Source: a bacterium
Lineage (GTDB): Bacteria > Gemmatimonadota > Gemmatimonadetes > Gemmatimonadales > Gemmatimonadaceae
Reading direction: 5' to 3'
Assembly (NCBI GenBank): GCA_021802745.1
Contig: JAJZRK010000003.1
Coordinates: 1-42,028 of the forward strand
Length of the DNA stretch: 42,028 nucleotides
In this document: positions 26,729 through 34,258 of the stretch, piece after piece
Position numbering within the stretch: position 1 is the stretch's first letter
Layout of the letters: each line of letters starts with the position of its first letter
Notes under the pieces: model-generated
Seen by the model: only the letters and a program-made list of their open reading frames with translations
Database searches by the model: none
Told to the model about the DNA's origin: nothing
Made by a program: the position numbers and the translations under genes

Positions 26729-27805
26729 CTAGTCCCCGAAGGAAATTCCGATCCGGCGCGCCGTGCGAACGATATCGTGACTCGGGTCCACGCGCTTGAG
26801 CCGCTGCAGCGCGTCCACGATCGGAATCGGCACGATGTGCGGTGTCTGGAGGGCCACCATGTGCCCCCATTTGGCGTTCGCCACAGCCTCCGTGGCCGCG
26901 CCGCCGAAGCGGGTGGCCAGCAGGCGGTCGTACCCGGTGGGCATGCCGCCGCGCTGCAGGTGACCCAGCACCAGCGACCGGCACTCCTTGCCGGTGCGCG
27001 CCTGGATGGCCCTGGCCAGGCGATCGGCCACGCCCCCCACCCGCCGCGCCTGTCCGGGCAGCGACTCGCCGAGCGTCCCCTGTTCCCCCTCGAACTGCAC
27101 GCCCTCGGCGACGACGACGACGGCGAACTTCTTGCCCTGCGCGTCGCGCTGCATGATGTGCGCGCACACGTTCTCGATATCCCACGCGATCTCGGGGATG
27201 AGGATCACGTGCGCCTGGCCCGACACGCCGGAATGCAGCGCGATGAAGCCGCAGTCGCGCCCCATCACTTCGAGCACGAGCACGCGGTCATGGCTGGATG
27301 CCGTCGTGTGGAGCTTGTCAATCGCTTCCATCGCCGTTGTCACGGCGGTGTCGAAGCCGAAGGTCGTGATCGTTCCGCTGACGTCGTTGTCAATCGTCTT
27401 CGGCACGCCGACGATGCGCGCCCCCTTCTCGAAGAGCCTCTGCGCAATGGCGAGCGAGCCGTCGCCGCCGATCGTGATGAACGCCTCGATGCCGAGGTTG
27501 CGCGCGTTGTCCATCAGCTCGTCGGAGCGGTCCACCTCGATGTAGGAGCCATCGGGCTGCTTGACGGGATAGTGGAAGGGGTTGCCGCGGTTGGTGGTGC
27601 GCAGGATGGTGCCGCCGAGGTGGGCGATGCCGCGCACCGACTCGGCGGTGAGCGGGATGACCTCGTCCTCGCCCAGCAGGCCCATGTAGCCGCGCTTGAT
27701 GCCCAGTACATGCCAGCCGCGGTCAATGGCCGACATGACGGCCGCGCGGATGACGGCATTGAGGCCGGGGGCGTCCCCGCCGCCCGTGGAGATGGCGATT
27801 CTCAT
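26729..27805 (-). CDS. pfkA: 6-phosphofructokinase, mixed ATP/PPi signature
   Basis: A 358-residue glycolytic enzyme phosphorylating fructose 6-phosphate. STGGGDAPGLNAVIR (6-20) binds the phosphate donor. TIGGDGSL (111-118) places Gly at 116, the position that is Gly in ATP-dependent and Asp in PPi-dependent enzymes. VPKTIDND (134-141) has K136, which is Gly in E. coli ATP-PFK and Lys in PPi-PFK. MGRDCGF and HLQRGGMPTGYDR complete the site. The Gly/Lys combination is that of the mixed group III family, probably ATP-dependent. The ATG at 27805 overlaps the stop of the selenoprotein-W-like gene as ATGA, so the two are coupled. Confidence 0.95.
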   Translation of the reverse strand: MRIAISTGGGDAPGLNAVIRAAVMSAIDRGWHVLGIKRGYMGLLGEDEVIPLTAESVRGIAHLGGTILRTTNRGNPFHYPVKQPDGSYIEVDRSDELMDNARNLGIEAFITIGGDGSLAIAQRLFEKGARIVGVPKTIDNDVSGTITTFGFDTAVTTAMEAIDKLHTTASSHDRVLVLEVMGRDCGFIALHSGVSGQAHVILIPEIAWDIENVCAHIMQRDAQGKKFAVVVVAEGVQFEGEQGTLGESLPGQARRVGGVADRLARAIQARTGKECRSLVLGHLQRGGMPTGYDRLLATRFGGAATEAVANAKWGHMVALQTPHIVPIPIVDALQRLKRVDPSHDIVRTARRIGISFGD

Positions 27806-28038
27806 GGCTTCGGTTGGTGAGATCGGATCAGGTTCAGCACCTCGCCCGGCAGGGCGTGGCGGCCAAGCCGCGACTTCTCGAAGACCGCCCGGCCATCCAC
27901 GGACACCTCGAAGCGTCCGCCGCCGCTGGGCTGCAGCGACACGTCCGCTCCGGGAAACTGCTCACGAATCGCGTCCGCCAGACTGGCGGCCCGGGGTTCG
28001 TAGTTTCAAACGACGCAGAACTCGATATTGACGTGCAT
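27802..28038 (-). CDS. SelW-like (Rdx family) selenoprotein with in-frame TGA (Sec11)
   Basis: A 78-residue thioredoxin-like Rdx/SelW protein if TGA at 28008-28006 is read as selenocysteine. The N-terminus MHVNIEFCVVUNYEPRAASL gives C8-V-V-U11, the CxxU redox motif of this family, followed by the family-typical NYxPRAA. After the TGA the frame stays open and family-like: EQFPGADVSLQPSGGGRFEV, VDGRAVFEKSRLGRHALPGE. It starts at ATG 28038 with AGGAGG 4 nt upstream. It ends at TGA 27804-27802, overlapping the pfkA start by 4 nt. A hairpin meeting the bacterial SECIS rules lies 22 nt after the TGA. SelW proteins act in thiol redox. Conventional gene calling would miss it. A TGA-disrupted Cys homologue is the alternative. 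Confidence 0.75.
27975..27989 (-). promoter_or_regulatory. Candidate bacterial SECIS element
   Basis: On the minus strand CCGCCA-GTC-TGGCGG forms a perfect 6-bp stem with a 3-nt loop that begins with G. The loop lies 22 nt after the in-frame TGA. Bacterial SECIS elements are known to need a short apical loop with G in its first two positions, about 16-37 nt after the UGA; this hairpin meets all three conditions. Confidence 0.65.
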
Positions 28039-28114
28039 CGCGCCTCCTGTGCCAAGCAATCTAGGGGCCGCGCCCGGGTGTGCGAAGCCTTTACGGCGCC
28101 GGGTCGCCGCGCCC

Positions 28115-28360
28115 CTACGGTGTCGGAATGCCACTCGACGCGGCCAGCTGTCGCATCAACGTGTCCTGCTTCGCGCTCACCCTGGCGAGCGAATCCACCG
28201 TGGTGGACAGGACAGCCATCTGGTCCTGCATGGCGATGATGGCGTCGGACATCTGCGCGAGCTGCTCGGCGACGGCGGCATCGGCGGCGGGCGAGCGGCA
28301 GCCCGCGGCGAGGACGAGCAACGCAAGCGCCGGGAAGCGGCGCAGTCCGGCATGACGCAT
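28115..28360 (-). CDS. Small coiled-coil lipoprotein
   Basis: An 81-residue protein. A type II signal (MRHAGLRRFPALALLVLAAG) ends in the lipobox LAAGC with C21 as the lipidation site. The mature part is a single heptad-patterned helix (AEQLAQMSDAIIAMQDQMAV, LSTTVDSLARVSAKQDTLMR), likely a coiled coil that trimerises or dimerises. It resembles Lpp- or YbgF-N-terminus-like envelope proteins only in layout. The ATG at 28360 has GGAG 7-8 nt upstream. It lies 76 nt upstream of the SelW-like gene on the same strand and is divergent from the pseudopilin. Confidence 0.75.
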   Translation of the reverse strand: MRHAGLRRFPALALLVLAAGCRSPAADAAVAEQLAQMSDAIIAMQDQMAVLSTTVDSLARVSAKQDTLMRQLAASSGIPTP

Positions 28361-28517
28361 GGCGGATCTCCGGGACGACGCGTGGGTGCCGCGCGCCGCA
28401 TGCAATCGGGGGCTTCTGCTGGCGTTCGATTGGTGATGCACACCGGCGCGATACCTCCAAGATGCGCGTACGGCGCGCCCCGCGCACGTGCGCCGACCCG
28501 CCACCTGGAGGCCCTGC

Positions 28518-28943
28518 ATGCGCCGCGCCCACACCCTCCCCGAACTCACGCTGACGCTGGCCCTGCTGGCGCTCGTCGCGGCCATGGCCGTGCCTCCGCT
28601 CGTCGAGACGACGGCGCGGTGGAAGATGCGCGCCGCCGTCACCGACCTCGTGAACGCCCTCGTGCTCGCGCGCGAGGCGGCGCTCGCCCGCGGCACCGTG
28701 GCCTCGTTCGTGGTGGACGCGGCGCGCGGCGTGGTCACGGTAACCTGCGCTGGCGACACGATCGCGCGCCGCGCCGTGGGGGCCATGCACGGGGTCACCC
28801 TCGCCGCGAGCGGCGACTCCGTGCGCTACGCCCCCGACGGACTCGCCACGGGCGTGTCCAACACCACGCTGCTCGTGGTGCGCGGCGCGCGCATTGACTC
28901 GGTGGTGGTGTCGAGGCTGGGGAGAGTGCGGTGGACGGAGTGA
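28518..28943 (+). CDS. GspH/FimT-like pseudopilin, solo
   Basis: A 141-residue type IV prepilin-like protein. A short basic leader (MRRA) is followed by HTLPELTLTLALLALVAAMAVPPLVE, with Glu at the +5 position and the long hydrophobic helix of type IV pilins. The cleavage site is unusual: Ala at -1 instead of Gly, and His at +1 instead of Phe or Met. The rest (LVLAREAALARGTVASFVVD, GDSVRYAPDGLATG) matches the GspH/FimT pattern. No other pilus or secretion gene lies nearby. The ATG at 28518 has GGAG 7 nt upstream. It ends against the inverted repeat shared with the convergent DEAD-box gene. Confidence 0.8.
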   Translation: MRRAHTLPELTLTLALLALVAAMAVPPLVETTARWKMRAAVTDLVNALVLAREAALARGTVASFVVDAARGVVTVTCAGDTIARRAVGAMHGVTLAASGDSVRYAPDGLATGVSNTTLLVVRGARIDSVVVSRLGRVRWTE

Positions 28944-29083
28944 AGGAGAGAGAAACAACAGAGAGACAACAGAAAGACAACAGAGAAACAACAGAGGCCC
29001 GCAAGCCAGGTGGCAGCGGACCTCAGGTCGTCCCTTCTGTTGTCTCTCTGTTGTTTGTCTGTTGTCTCTCTGTTGTCTCTCTT
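28943..29083. repeat. Long ACAACAGAGA inverted repeat between convergent genes
   Basis: The left arm (about 28943-28996) is built of ACAACAGAGAG-like units on the plus strand. The right arm (about 29032-29083) is its near-perfect inverse (TCTCTGTTGT units). The arms pair over about 50 bp with only a few mismatches, leaving a loop of about 35 nt. It fills the gap between the pseudopilin stop (28943) and the DEAD-box helicase stop (29092) and would form a very strong hairpin in RNA from either direction. Confidence 0.85.
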
Positions 29084-29103
29084 CGGAACCGCTAGGTTCC
29101 GAA
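29082..29103 (-). terminator. Perfect hairpin enclosing the DEAD-box stop codon
   Basis: TTCGGAACC (29082-29090) pairs perfectly with GGTTCCGAA (29095-29103) around a 4-nt loop that includes the TAG stop of the helicase gene. It merges with the large ACAACAGAGA inverted repeat and could protect or end the mRNA. Confidence 0.6.
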
Positions 29104-30396
29104 ATCGTATCCCGTCACCGACCGCCGCGGGATCTCCTGCCCGATCGTGCGCTCGATGGTTTTCACCATCGCGATCTCGTCGGAGGACATGAACGTGTAC
29201 GCGTCGCCCGTCTGCGCGGCGCGTCCGGTGCGCCCGATGCGGTGGACGTAGTCCTCCGCCTGCTGGGGCACGTCGTAATTGATCACGTGCGAGATGCCCG
29301 AGATGTCGAGGCCGCGCTGCGCGATGTCGGTGGCCACCAGCACGCGCGTCTTGCCCTCCTTGAAGCGCGCCAGCGCCGACTCGCGCTGCGACTGCGACTT
29401 GTCGGCATGCAGCGCGTCGGCGTCAATGCCCACGTGCTCGAGGTGGCGCACCACGCGGTCGGCCCCCTGCTTGGTGCGCGTGAAGACGAGCACCGAGTCC
29501 ATGGCGACTTCCTTCAGGAGTTCGGCGAGCAGCTCGGCCTTCCGCTGCCGCGGCACCGGATAGACGTAGTGCTGCACCGTCGTCGCCGCACTCGAGCGGC
29601 GCCCCACCTGCACCACGACCGGCTTGCGCAGGTACTTGCGGGCCAGCGCCTCCACCTCGGGCGGCATCGTGGCGCTGAACAGCAGCGTCTGCCGATAGGG
29701 ATGGATGGTCGCCACGATCCGCTGGATCTGCGGCGCAAACCCCATGTCGAGCATCCGGTCGGCCTCGTCGAGCACCAGCACCTCGAGTTCGTCGAAGTTG
29801 ACGTTCTGCTTCTCGAGGTGGTCAATGAGCCGCCCGGGTGTGGCCACGACGACATCCACGCCGTCGCGCAGCGCGGCCAGCTGAATGTCGTATCCGACGC
29901 CGCCGTACACGGAGACCACCGTGAGCCCCGCATACTTGCCGTACTTGCGGAACGCTTCCTCCACCTGCTGGCACAGCTCGCGCGTGGGCGTCAGGATGAG
30001 GGCGCGCGTGCGATGCGGGCCGCCGAGGAGCCGCTCGATGATGGGAATCGAGAAGCCGGCCGTCTTGCCCGTGCCGGTCTGCGCGAGGCCCATCAGGTCG
30101 CGCCCCTTAAGCGCGAGGGGAATCGCCTGCCGCTGGATGGGCGTCGGGAGCGAGTAGCCCGCGTCTGCAATCGCGCGCAGCACGGTCTCGTGCAGGCCGA
30201 GCTCCGCGAATCCGCCGCCATCGGCCGCGCTCGCCGCCGCCTCGGCGTGCGCGAGGCTCACATGCGCGGGCTCGGCGGCCACAGGCTGCTTGTCCTTTAC
30301 CTTCGCGGGGCTGCCGGTGCGTGATGCCGCCCGGCCCTTCCCGCGCGCGCCACCGTGGGGCGCGGGTTCCTTCTTCTTCGGCTTGTCCGTGGTCAC
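29092..30396 (-). CDS. DEAD-box ATP-dependent RNA helicase, RhlE-like
   Basis: A 434-residue RNA helicase. A basic, low-complexity N-terminal tail (about 1-60) precedes a complete core: the Q-motif region PTPIQRQAIP (84-93), AQTGTGKT (105-112), PTRELC, GG, ATPGR, DEAD, SAT, the TKQGADRVV and ATDIAQRGLDI motifs, and HRIGRTGR. It probably remodels rRNA or mRNA. Two GTG codons are possible; the one at 30396 is preferred because it lies exactly 6 nt after TAGCTT, the spacing seen for other leaderless candidates here, while the GTG at 30399 has only 3 nt. The end is wrapped in a hairpin. Confidence 0.93.
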   Translation of the reverse strand: MTTDKPKKKEPAPHGGARGKGRAASRTGSPAKVKDKQPVAAEPAHVSLAHAEAAASAADGGGFAELGLHETVLRAIADAGYSLPTPIQRQAIPLALKGRDLMGLAQTGTGKTAGFSIPIIERLLGGPHRTRALILTPTRELCQQVEEAFRKYGKYAGLTVVSVYGGVGYDIQLAALRDGVDVVVATPGRLIDHLEKQNVNFDELEVLVLDEADRMLDMGFAPQIQRIVATIHPYRQTLLFSATMPPEVEALARKYLRKPVVVQVGRRSSAATTVQHYVYPVPRQRKAELLAELLKEVAMDSVLVFTRTKQGADRVVRHLEHVGIDADALHADKSQSQRESALARFKEGKTRVLVATDIAQRGLDISGISHVINYDVPQQAEDYVHRIGRTGRAAQTGDAYTFMSSDEIAMVKTIERTIGQEIPRRSVTGYDFGT

Positions 30397-30402
30397 CACC
30401 GC

Positions 30403-30408
30403 AAGCTA
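30403..30408 (-). promoter_or_regulatory. Candidate -10 box overlapping the hydrolase stop codon
   Basis: TAGCTT on the minus strand (30408-30403) begins with the TAG stop codon of the upstream alpha/beta-hydrolase gene and sits 6 nt before the preferred GTG of the DEAD-box gene. No Shine-Dalgarno is visible. Confidence 0.35.
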
Positions 30409-31305
30409 ATGGACGCCAACGGCACCCGCCAAGCGCGCGCCGCCCAGGAACGCCGTCAGCAGGCGGGCCACCTCCTCGCGCGCTTCCACCTGCGGCAGGT
30501 GTCCGATGCGCGGCAGCATCACCAGGCGTCCGCCGGGGATGAGGGCGACGCGCGCCGCCACATCGCACGGCCGCACCACCCGGTCGTGCGTCCCGAACAG
30601 CACCAGCGTGCCGGCCGGAAGCCGCGCCAGTTCCGCGTTGGTGTGCAGGCGGAAGTCGAACTCCTTGGCCGTGCGCAGCAGCGCCCGATAGATGTCGCGC
30701 TGCGCGTACGGGGCAAGCAGCTCCTCCTCGTCGCGCGCCGTCCACGTTCCGCCGGGTCCATACACGTCGCCCAGCACGAGATGGGCGGCGGCGCGCGAGG
30801 CGAACGGGCGCGCGAGCGGCGCCAGCACATCGGCGACGAAACACAGCAGGTGCACGCGCGGCGGTACGAGCCCGAATCCGGCGGGCGAGAGCAAGGCAAG
30901 TCGCTCCATGCGCGCCGGCTGCTGCCACGCCATCTCCGCCGCGATCGCACCGCCCATCGAGTGACCGATGACCGGGGCGCGTGCCACCCCGAGCGCGTCG
31001 AGCAGGAGCCAGAGCCGGCGGGCAAACGCGGCGCGTGTGTACTCGCCGCGGGCGAAGACGAGCTGGCTGAATCCGTGTCCGGGCAGGTCGGGGGCCAGCA
31101 CATGGTACCCCGCGCCGGCCAGCGACGGCAGCAGGTGGCGCCACTGGTACGACGATGCTCCGTATCCGTGCACGAGCAGCACGGACGGAGCAGCCGCGGC
31201 GCCGCTCTCCACGAGCCGGAGTTGCGTCCCGTCGGCGAGCACGACGTCGCGCGCCGTGCACCCGGCATAGCCCTCCGGAAAACACGAGGGCCGGGTCACC
31301 CGCAC
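30406..31305 (-). CDS. Alpha/beta-fold hydrolase (Ser nucleophile)
   Basis: A 299-residue hydrolase. The oxyanion strand is LLVHGYGASSYQW (about 43-55), the nucleophile elbow GHSMGG has S116, and the probable acid and base are D241 (FGTHDRVV) and H269 (PRIGHLPQVE). A cap region lies around 140-220. It resembles MhpC-type carbon-carbon hydrolases and esterases, but the substrate is unknown. The GTG at 31305 is used; a second GTG six bases downstream is possible. It lies between the unknown helical protein (34-nt gap) and the DEAD-box gene on the same strand. Confidence 0.88.
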   Translation of the reverse strand: MRVTRPSCFPEGYAGCTARDVVLADGTQLRLVESGAAAAPSVLLVHGYGASSYQWRHLLPSLAGAGYHVLAPDLPGHGFSQLVFARGEYTRAAFARRLWLLLDALGVARAPVIGHSMGGAIAAEMAWQQPARMERLALLSPAGFGLVPPRVHLLCFVADVLAPLARPFASRAAAHLVLGDVYGPGGTWTARDEEELLAPYAQRDIYRALLRTAKEFDFRLHTNAELARLPAGTLVLFGTHDRVVRPCDVAARVALIPGGRLVMLPRIGHLPQVEAREEVARLLTAFLGGARLAGAVGVH

Positions 31306-31339
31306 CGGTCCCCCGTGCGAACGAACCGGCCCGACGGCG

Positions 31340-32473
31340 TCACACGAGTTCGATGGGGCGGCCCGAAAGCCGGGCGATCAGCCCAATGCGGAACGTGACG
31401 TCGGTCCACCGCTCCTCACCCGCCGCGTGCGTCTCGAGCGGGAAGAACGGCCAGACGAACGGATTCGTCGTCTTCGGCGTCGCCATTCCCTTGTGCGGAT
31501 GCCAGACACCGTCCCGGCCGCAGTCATCCACGAAACGGTCGAACATCTTCGACCAATTCTCGTTGCGCCGCAGGAAATTCAGCCGCGCCATCGTCTCCAG
31601 CCAGGCGAGCGCCATCGGGATGTCGGCATCCACGGCGTTGCGGTGCGGCAGCATGTCGCCCAGCACGAAGAGCGGCACGTGCAGCTGCTTGCGACCCACG
31701 ATCTGGATGGCTTCCTGCCTCGGCAGCGGCCGCGTCAGGTACTCGTAGAGCGTCTCCATCGCCGTGTAGTACTCGCTGCGGAAGAGCGGCATGTGCGCGA
31801 GCATCTGCAGGGCATACAGCGACGGCGGCGCGGCCTCCGCGGCGAGGAACTGCTGGTTGCCGACGCGAATCCACGGCTTCTGCCCAAGCGGCGAGTCGAG
31901 GAAGTCAATGATCCGTTCGAGCGTGCGGCGCGCGATGCCGCGGACGCGGGGATCCGACTCGAACCCCGCCTGCGCGAGCGTCGCGCCGGCCGCCTCGCGC
32001 AACAGCTGGCGATGGTGCGCGGCGACTTCCGGTTCCAGCGATTTGCCCGCTTTGGGCTGGAACTCATAGAGCTGCGCTTCGTCCTCATCCTCCGCGAGCA
32101 GCCGGAACAGCGAACGCCGCGCCTGATTGATCGCCGGCGAATCCTTGTCACAGCCGAACTCGAGGAGGCGCCGGACGGCATTGATGCTGCCGAGGCCATC
32201 AAGACCGCTCTTCGACGGCAGCGAGAGCATCGCGTTGTTCCACGTTCCGTCGTACGACTGCCGGATCGCAATCTCCACCGCCGGGCGATGGAAATACGGC
32301 GTGTTTGCGTACGCCGCCGGCAGCTGGTCGGCAATCTTCGCCACTTCGACGACCGACCGATACTGAATCGGCAACGCGGCGTTGTCCAAGATCCAGCCCA
32401 GTGGAAAGACCACTGGCGCCGGCGGGGGAGGCGGCGGAAAGAGGGGAACGGTTGGAACCACCGGTACAGTCAC
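31340..32473 (-). CDS. All-helical protein of unknown function with Pro-rich N-terminus
   Basis: A 377-residue protein. A Pro-rich opening (VPVVPTVPLFPPPPPPAPV) is followed by an almost wholly helical body. Segments such as DGTWNNAMLSLPSK, INQARRSLFRLLAED, RVRGIARRTLERIIDFLDSP and HPHKGMATPKTTNPFVWPFF recall the alpha/alpha barrels of prenyltransferases and terpene cyclases. The DxDD or QW motifs are absent, so I do not assign that function. There is no signal peptide or membrane segment. The GTG at 32473 has CGGAG 8 nt upstream, and a TATAGT box lies about 80 nt upstream. It is the first gene of a run with a hydrolase and the DEAD-box helicase. Confidence 0.72.
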   Translation of the reverse strand: MTVPVVPTVPLFPPPPPPAPVVFPLGWILDNAALPIQYRSVVEVAKIADQLPAAYANTPYFHRPAVEIAIRQSYDGTWNNAMLSLPSKSGLDGLGSINAVRRLLEFGCDKDSPAINQARRSLFRLLAEDEDEAQLYEFQPKAGKSLEPEVAAHHRQLLREAAGATLAQAGFESDPRVRGIARRTLERIIDFLDSPLGQKPWIRVGNQQFLAAEAAPPSLYALQMLAHMPLFRSEYYTAMETLYEYLTRPLPRQEAIQIVGRKQLHVPLFVLGDMLPHRNAVDADIPMALAWLETMARLNFLRRNENWSKMFDRFVDDCGRDGVWHPHKGMATPKTTNPFVWPFFPLETHAAGEERWTDVTFRIGLIARLSGRPIELV

Positions 32474-32552
32474 CGCGGAAACTCCGTGCTAACTTGTTGG
32501 CGCTATTGGACATAAAAGCATTCTGCCGCCATGTCCGGCCAAAGATTGCGTA

Positions 32553-32558
32553 ACTATA
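32553..32558 (-). promoter_or_regulatory. Candidate -10 box TATAGT for the helical protein gene
   Basis: TATAGT on the minus strand, in the AT-rich divergent gap 32474-32638, would give a leader of about 70 nt with a normal GGAG ribosome site. No good -35 is seen. Confidence 0.35.
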
Positions 32559-32638
32559 CGCCTTTTGACACAAAACGCTAGACCAATCCGCGTACTTGGC
32601 GGCTTGAAAGCAGGCGCGCCCCATGGAGTATTCCGGGG

Positions 32639-33454
32639 ATGCGTGGAGAATTCCTCGACCTGGCTGGCCATCGCCTGTACTACTACGCCGCCGGATCGCG
32701 CGGGGCCGGGGAGCCGGTGCTCTTTCTGCACGGATTTCCGACGTCTTCGTATCTCTGGAACGACGTCGTGCGCGGCATGCCCCCGGGACACCGCCTCATC
32801 GTGCTCGACCAGCTCGGGTACGGGCGCAGCGACCGGCCAGAGGACGCCGCCGTGACCGTGTCGGCGCATGCGCGGCGCGCGCTCGAGGTGCTCGACACGC
32901 TCAACGTCCCGAACGCCTGCCTCGTCGGCCATGACCTGGGCGGCGCGGTCGCGCAGTGGATTGCCTGCCACGCGCCGGAACGCGTCACGCGCCTGATGCT
33001 GATCAGCAGCGTCGGACTCGACGGGTGGCCGCGCTGGCGCACGCGCGTCGCGCGCGCACTCACCGCCACCGTACGGCTGCTTCCGGCACCGCTGCTTGCC
33101 GGCGAGGCGTACGCCTCGCTGCTGCCCGGCTTCGCCGACCGCGACGAGGGCCGGCACGCGCTGGATCATTTCCTGCGTCCCTTCGCGCACCCCGCCGGCG
33201 GCGCGGCCCTGCTCGCGCATCTCGCGGAACAGCGTGACCGCGAGACCGCCGCGCTCGACCTCGGGGCGGTGCGTGCGCCCACCGCCATCGTGCACGGCGC
33301 GCGTGACCCGTTCGTGGCCGTGACGCTCGCGCGCCGCCTCCAGCGGGCGATTGCCGGCGCCACCCTCGACGTCATTCGCGACGGCGCACACTTCCTTCCG
33401 CTCGAAGTCCCCGACCGGGTCGCGTCGGCGGTGGGTGCGCTGCTCGCGCGCTGA
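32639..33454 (+). CDS. Alpha/beta-fold hydrolase with Asp nucleophile (haloalkane dehalogenase/epoxide hydrolase type)
   Basis: A 271-residue hydrolase. The oxyanion region is FLHGFPTSSYLW (29-40). The nucleophile elbow reads GHDLGG, with D99 in place of Ser as in haloalkane dehalogenases and epoxide hydrolases. D223 (HGARDPFV) and H251 (RDGAHFLPLE) complete the triad. It probably opens epoxides or cleaves carbon-halogen bonds; the exact substrate is not readable. The ATG at 32639 has GGAG about 10 nt upstream. Its TGA abuts the TGA of the convergent plug-like gene with no base between them (TGATCA). Confidence 0.88.
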   Translation: MRGEFLDLAGHRLYYYAAGSRGAGEPVLFLHGFPTSSYLWNDVVRGMPPGHRLIVLDQLGYGRSDRPEDAAVTVSAHARRALEVLDTLNVPNACLVGHDLGGAVAQWIACHAPERVTRLMLISSVGLDGWPRWRTRVARALTATVRLLPAPLLAGEAYASLLPGFADRDEGRHALDHFLRPFAHPAGGAALLAHLAEQRDRETAALDLGAVRAPTAIVHGARDPFVAVTLARRLQRAIAGATLDVIRDGAHFLPLEVPDRVASAVGALLAR

Positions 33455-34258
33455 TCAGCGGCGGTTCGTCCAGAGCAGGATGATGAGGCAGGCCTGCGGA
33501 TCGTCGTACTGCGCGGGAATCGAGCCGCGCCCCCGGTAGATCTCGACGCCCCACAGCTGGTCGGGCTGATACTCGCCGAGCACCCTGAAGCGGCCGGTGA
33601 AGGTCGTCTCCATCTTGATGCCGTCCACGAAGAGGACCCCCTTCGATGCGCCGGTGCTGACGCCGCAGCGGCTCACGTTCAGCTGGTCGTATCCCATCTC
33701 CTCCGTCACGGCGATGCCCGGGGACCTCGTGAGCAGGCGCGCCACGCGCGCCTCCCGCGCATTCTCGATCTCCACCCGGTCGAGGAACGTGCCGAAGCCC
33801 AGGCGGCGCCGGTCAAGGAACGGGTCGAGCCAGCTCGGCCGGAAGTTGCGGAGCGCTTTCGTCGAGTCGAGCACCACGACCCCGGGAAGTGCAAGCGCTG
33901 TGCGGTCCATCGTGATGGTGCCATCCCACACATCGCCCGCATTCACCGCCAGCCGGAAGCGGAGTGGCACGAAGCCGATCTTGCGCACGATCACGTCGTG
34001 CCGGCCGGGGGGCACGGGGTCGAATTCGAACCGTCCCTTGCGATCGGTGACGGCCTTGAGCGAATCGGCGAGCACGATCTCCACATCTTCAAGCGCCTTC
34101 TTGTCGGGGCCGACGATCCGGCCAACCACGATCGCGGGCGGCGCCGACACGCCCACCTTGGTCGCCGGGTGCTGGGCAAGCGCGGGGCGCGCGCCCACGC
34201 ACGTCGCAAGACCGGCAGCGACCGCGCAGATCATCCAGGGCCGGCGACCGATCGTCAT
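33455..34258 (-). CDS. Secreted carboxypeptidase-regulatory plus plug-like protein, paralogue 2
   Basis: A 267-residue exported protein. A signal peptide (MTIGRRPWMICAVAAGLA... ARPALAQ, about 1-29) is followed by a carboxypeptidase-regulatory-like beta sandwich (about 40-115; VVGRIVGPDKKALEDVEIVL and TDRKGRFEFDPVPPGRHDV). A TonB-receptor plug-like region ends WGVEIYRGRGSIPAQYDD. There is no beta barrel. Two Cys (SRCGVS and QACLIILLWTNRR) match the paralogue and may form a disulfide. The ATG at 34258 overlaps the paralogue stop as ATGA. Such proteins may bind or modulate envelope partners; the function is unknown. Confidence 0.82.
   Translation of the reverse strand: MTIGRRPWMICAVAAGLATCVGARPALAQHPATKVGVSAPPAIVVGRIVGPDKKALEDVEIVLADSLKAVTDRKGRFEFDPVPPGRHDVIVRKIGFVPLRFRLAVNAGDVWDGTITMDRTALALPGVVVLDSTKALRNFRPSWLDPFLDRRRLGFGTFLDRVEIENAREARVARLLTRSPGIAVTEEMGYDQLNVSRCGVSTGASKGVLFVDGIKMETTFTGRFRVLGEYQPDQLWGVEIYRGRGSIPAQYDDPQACLIILLWTNRR

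Noticed and set aside
27834..28991. A 385-codon minus-strand frame across the SelW, lipoprotein and pseudopilin region
   Set aside because: It has no recognisable motif. The real genes use other frames, each with a ribosome site and family features.
31340..32473. Terpene cyclase or prenyltransferase call for the helical protein
   Set aside because: The fold impression is there, but the catalytic DxDD and QW motifs are missing.
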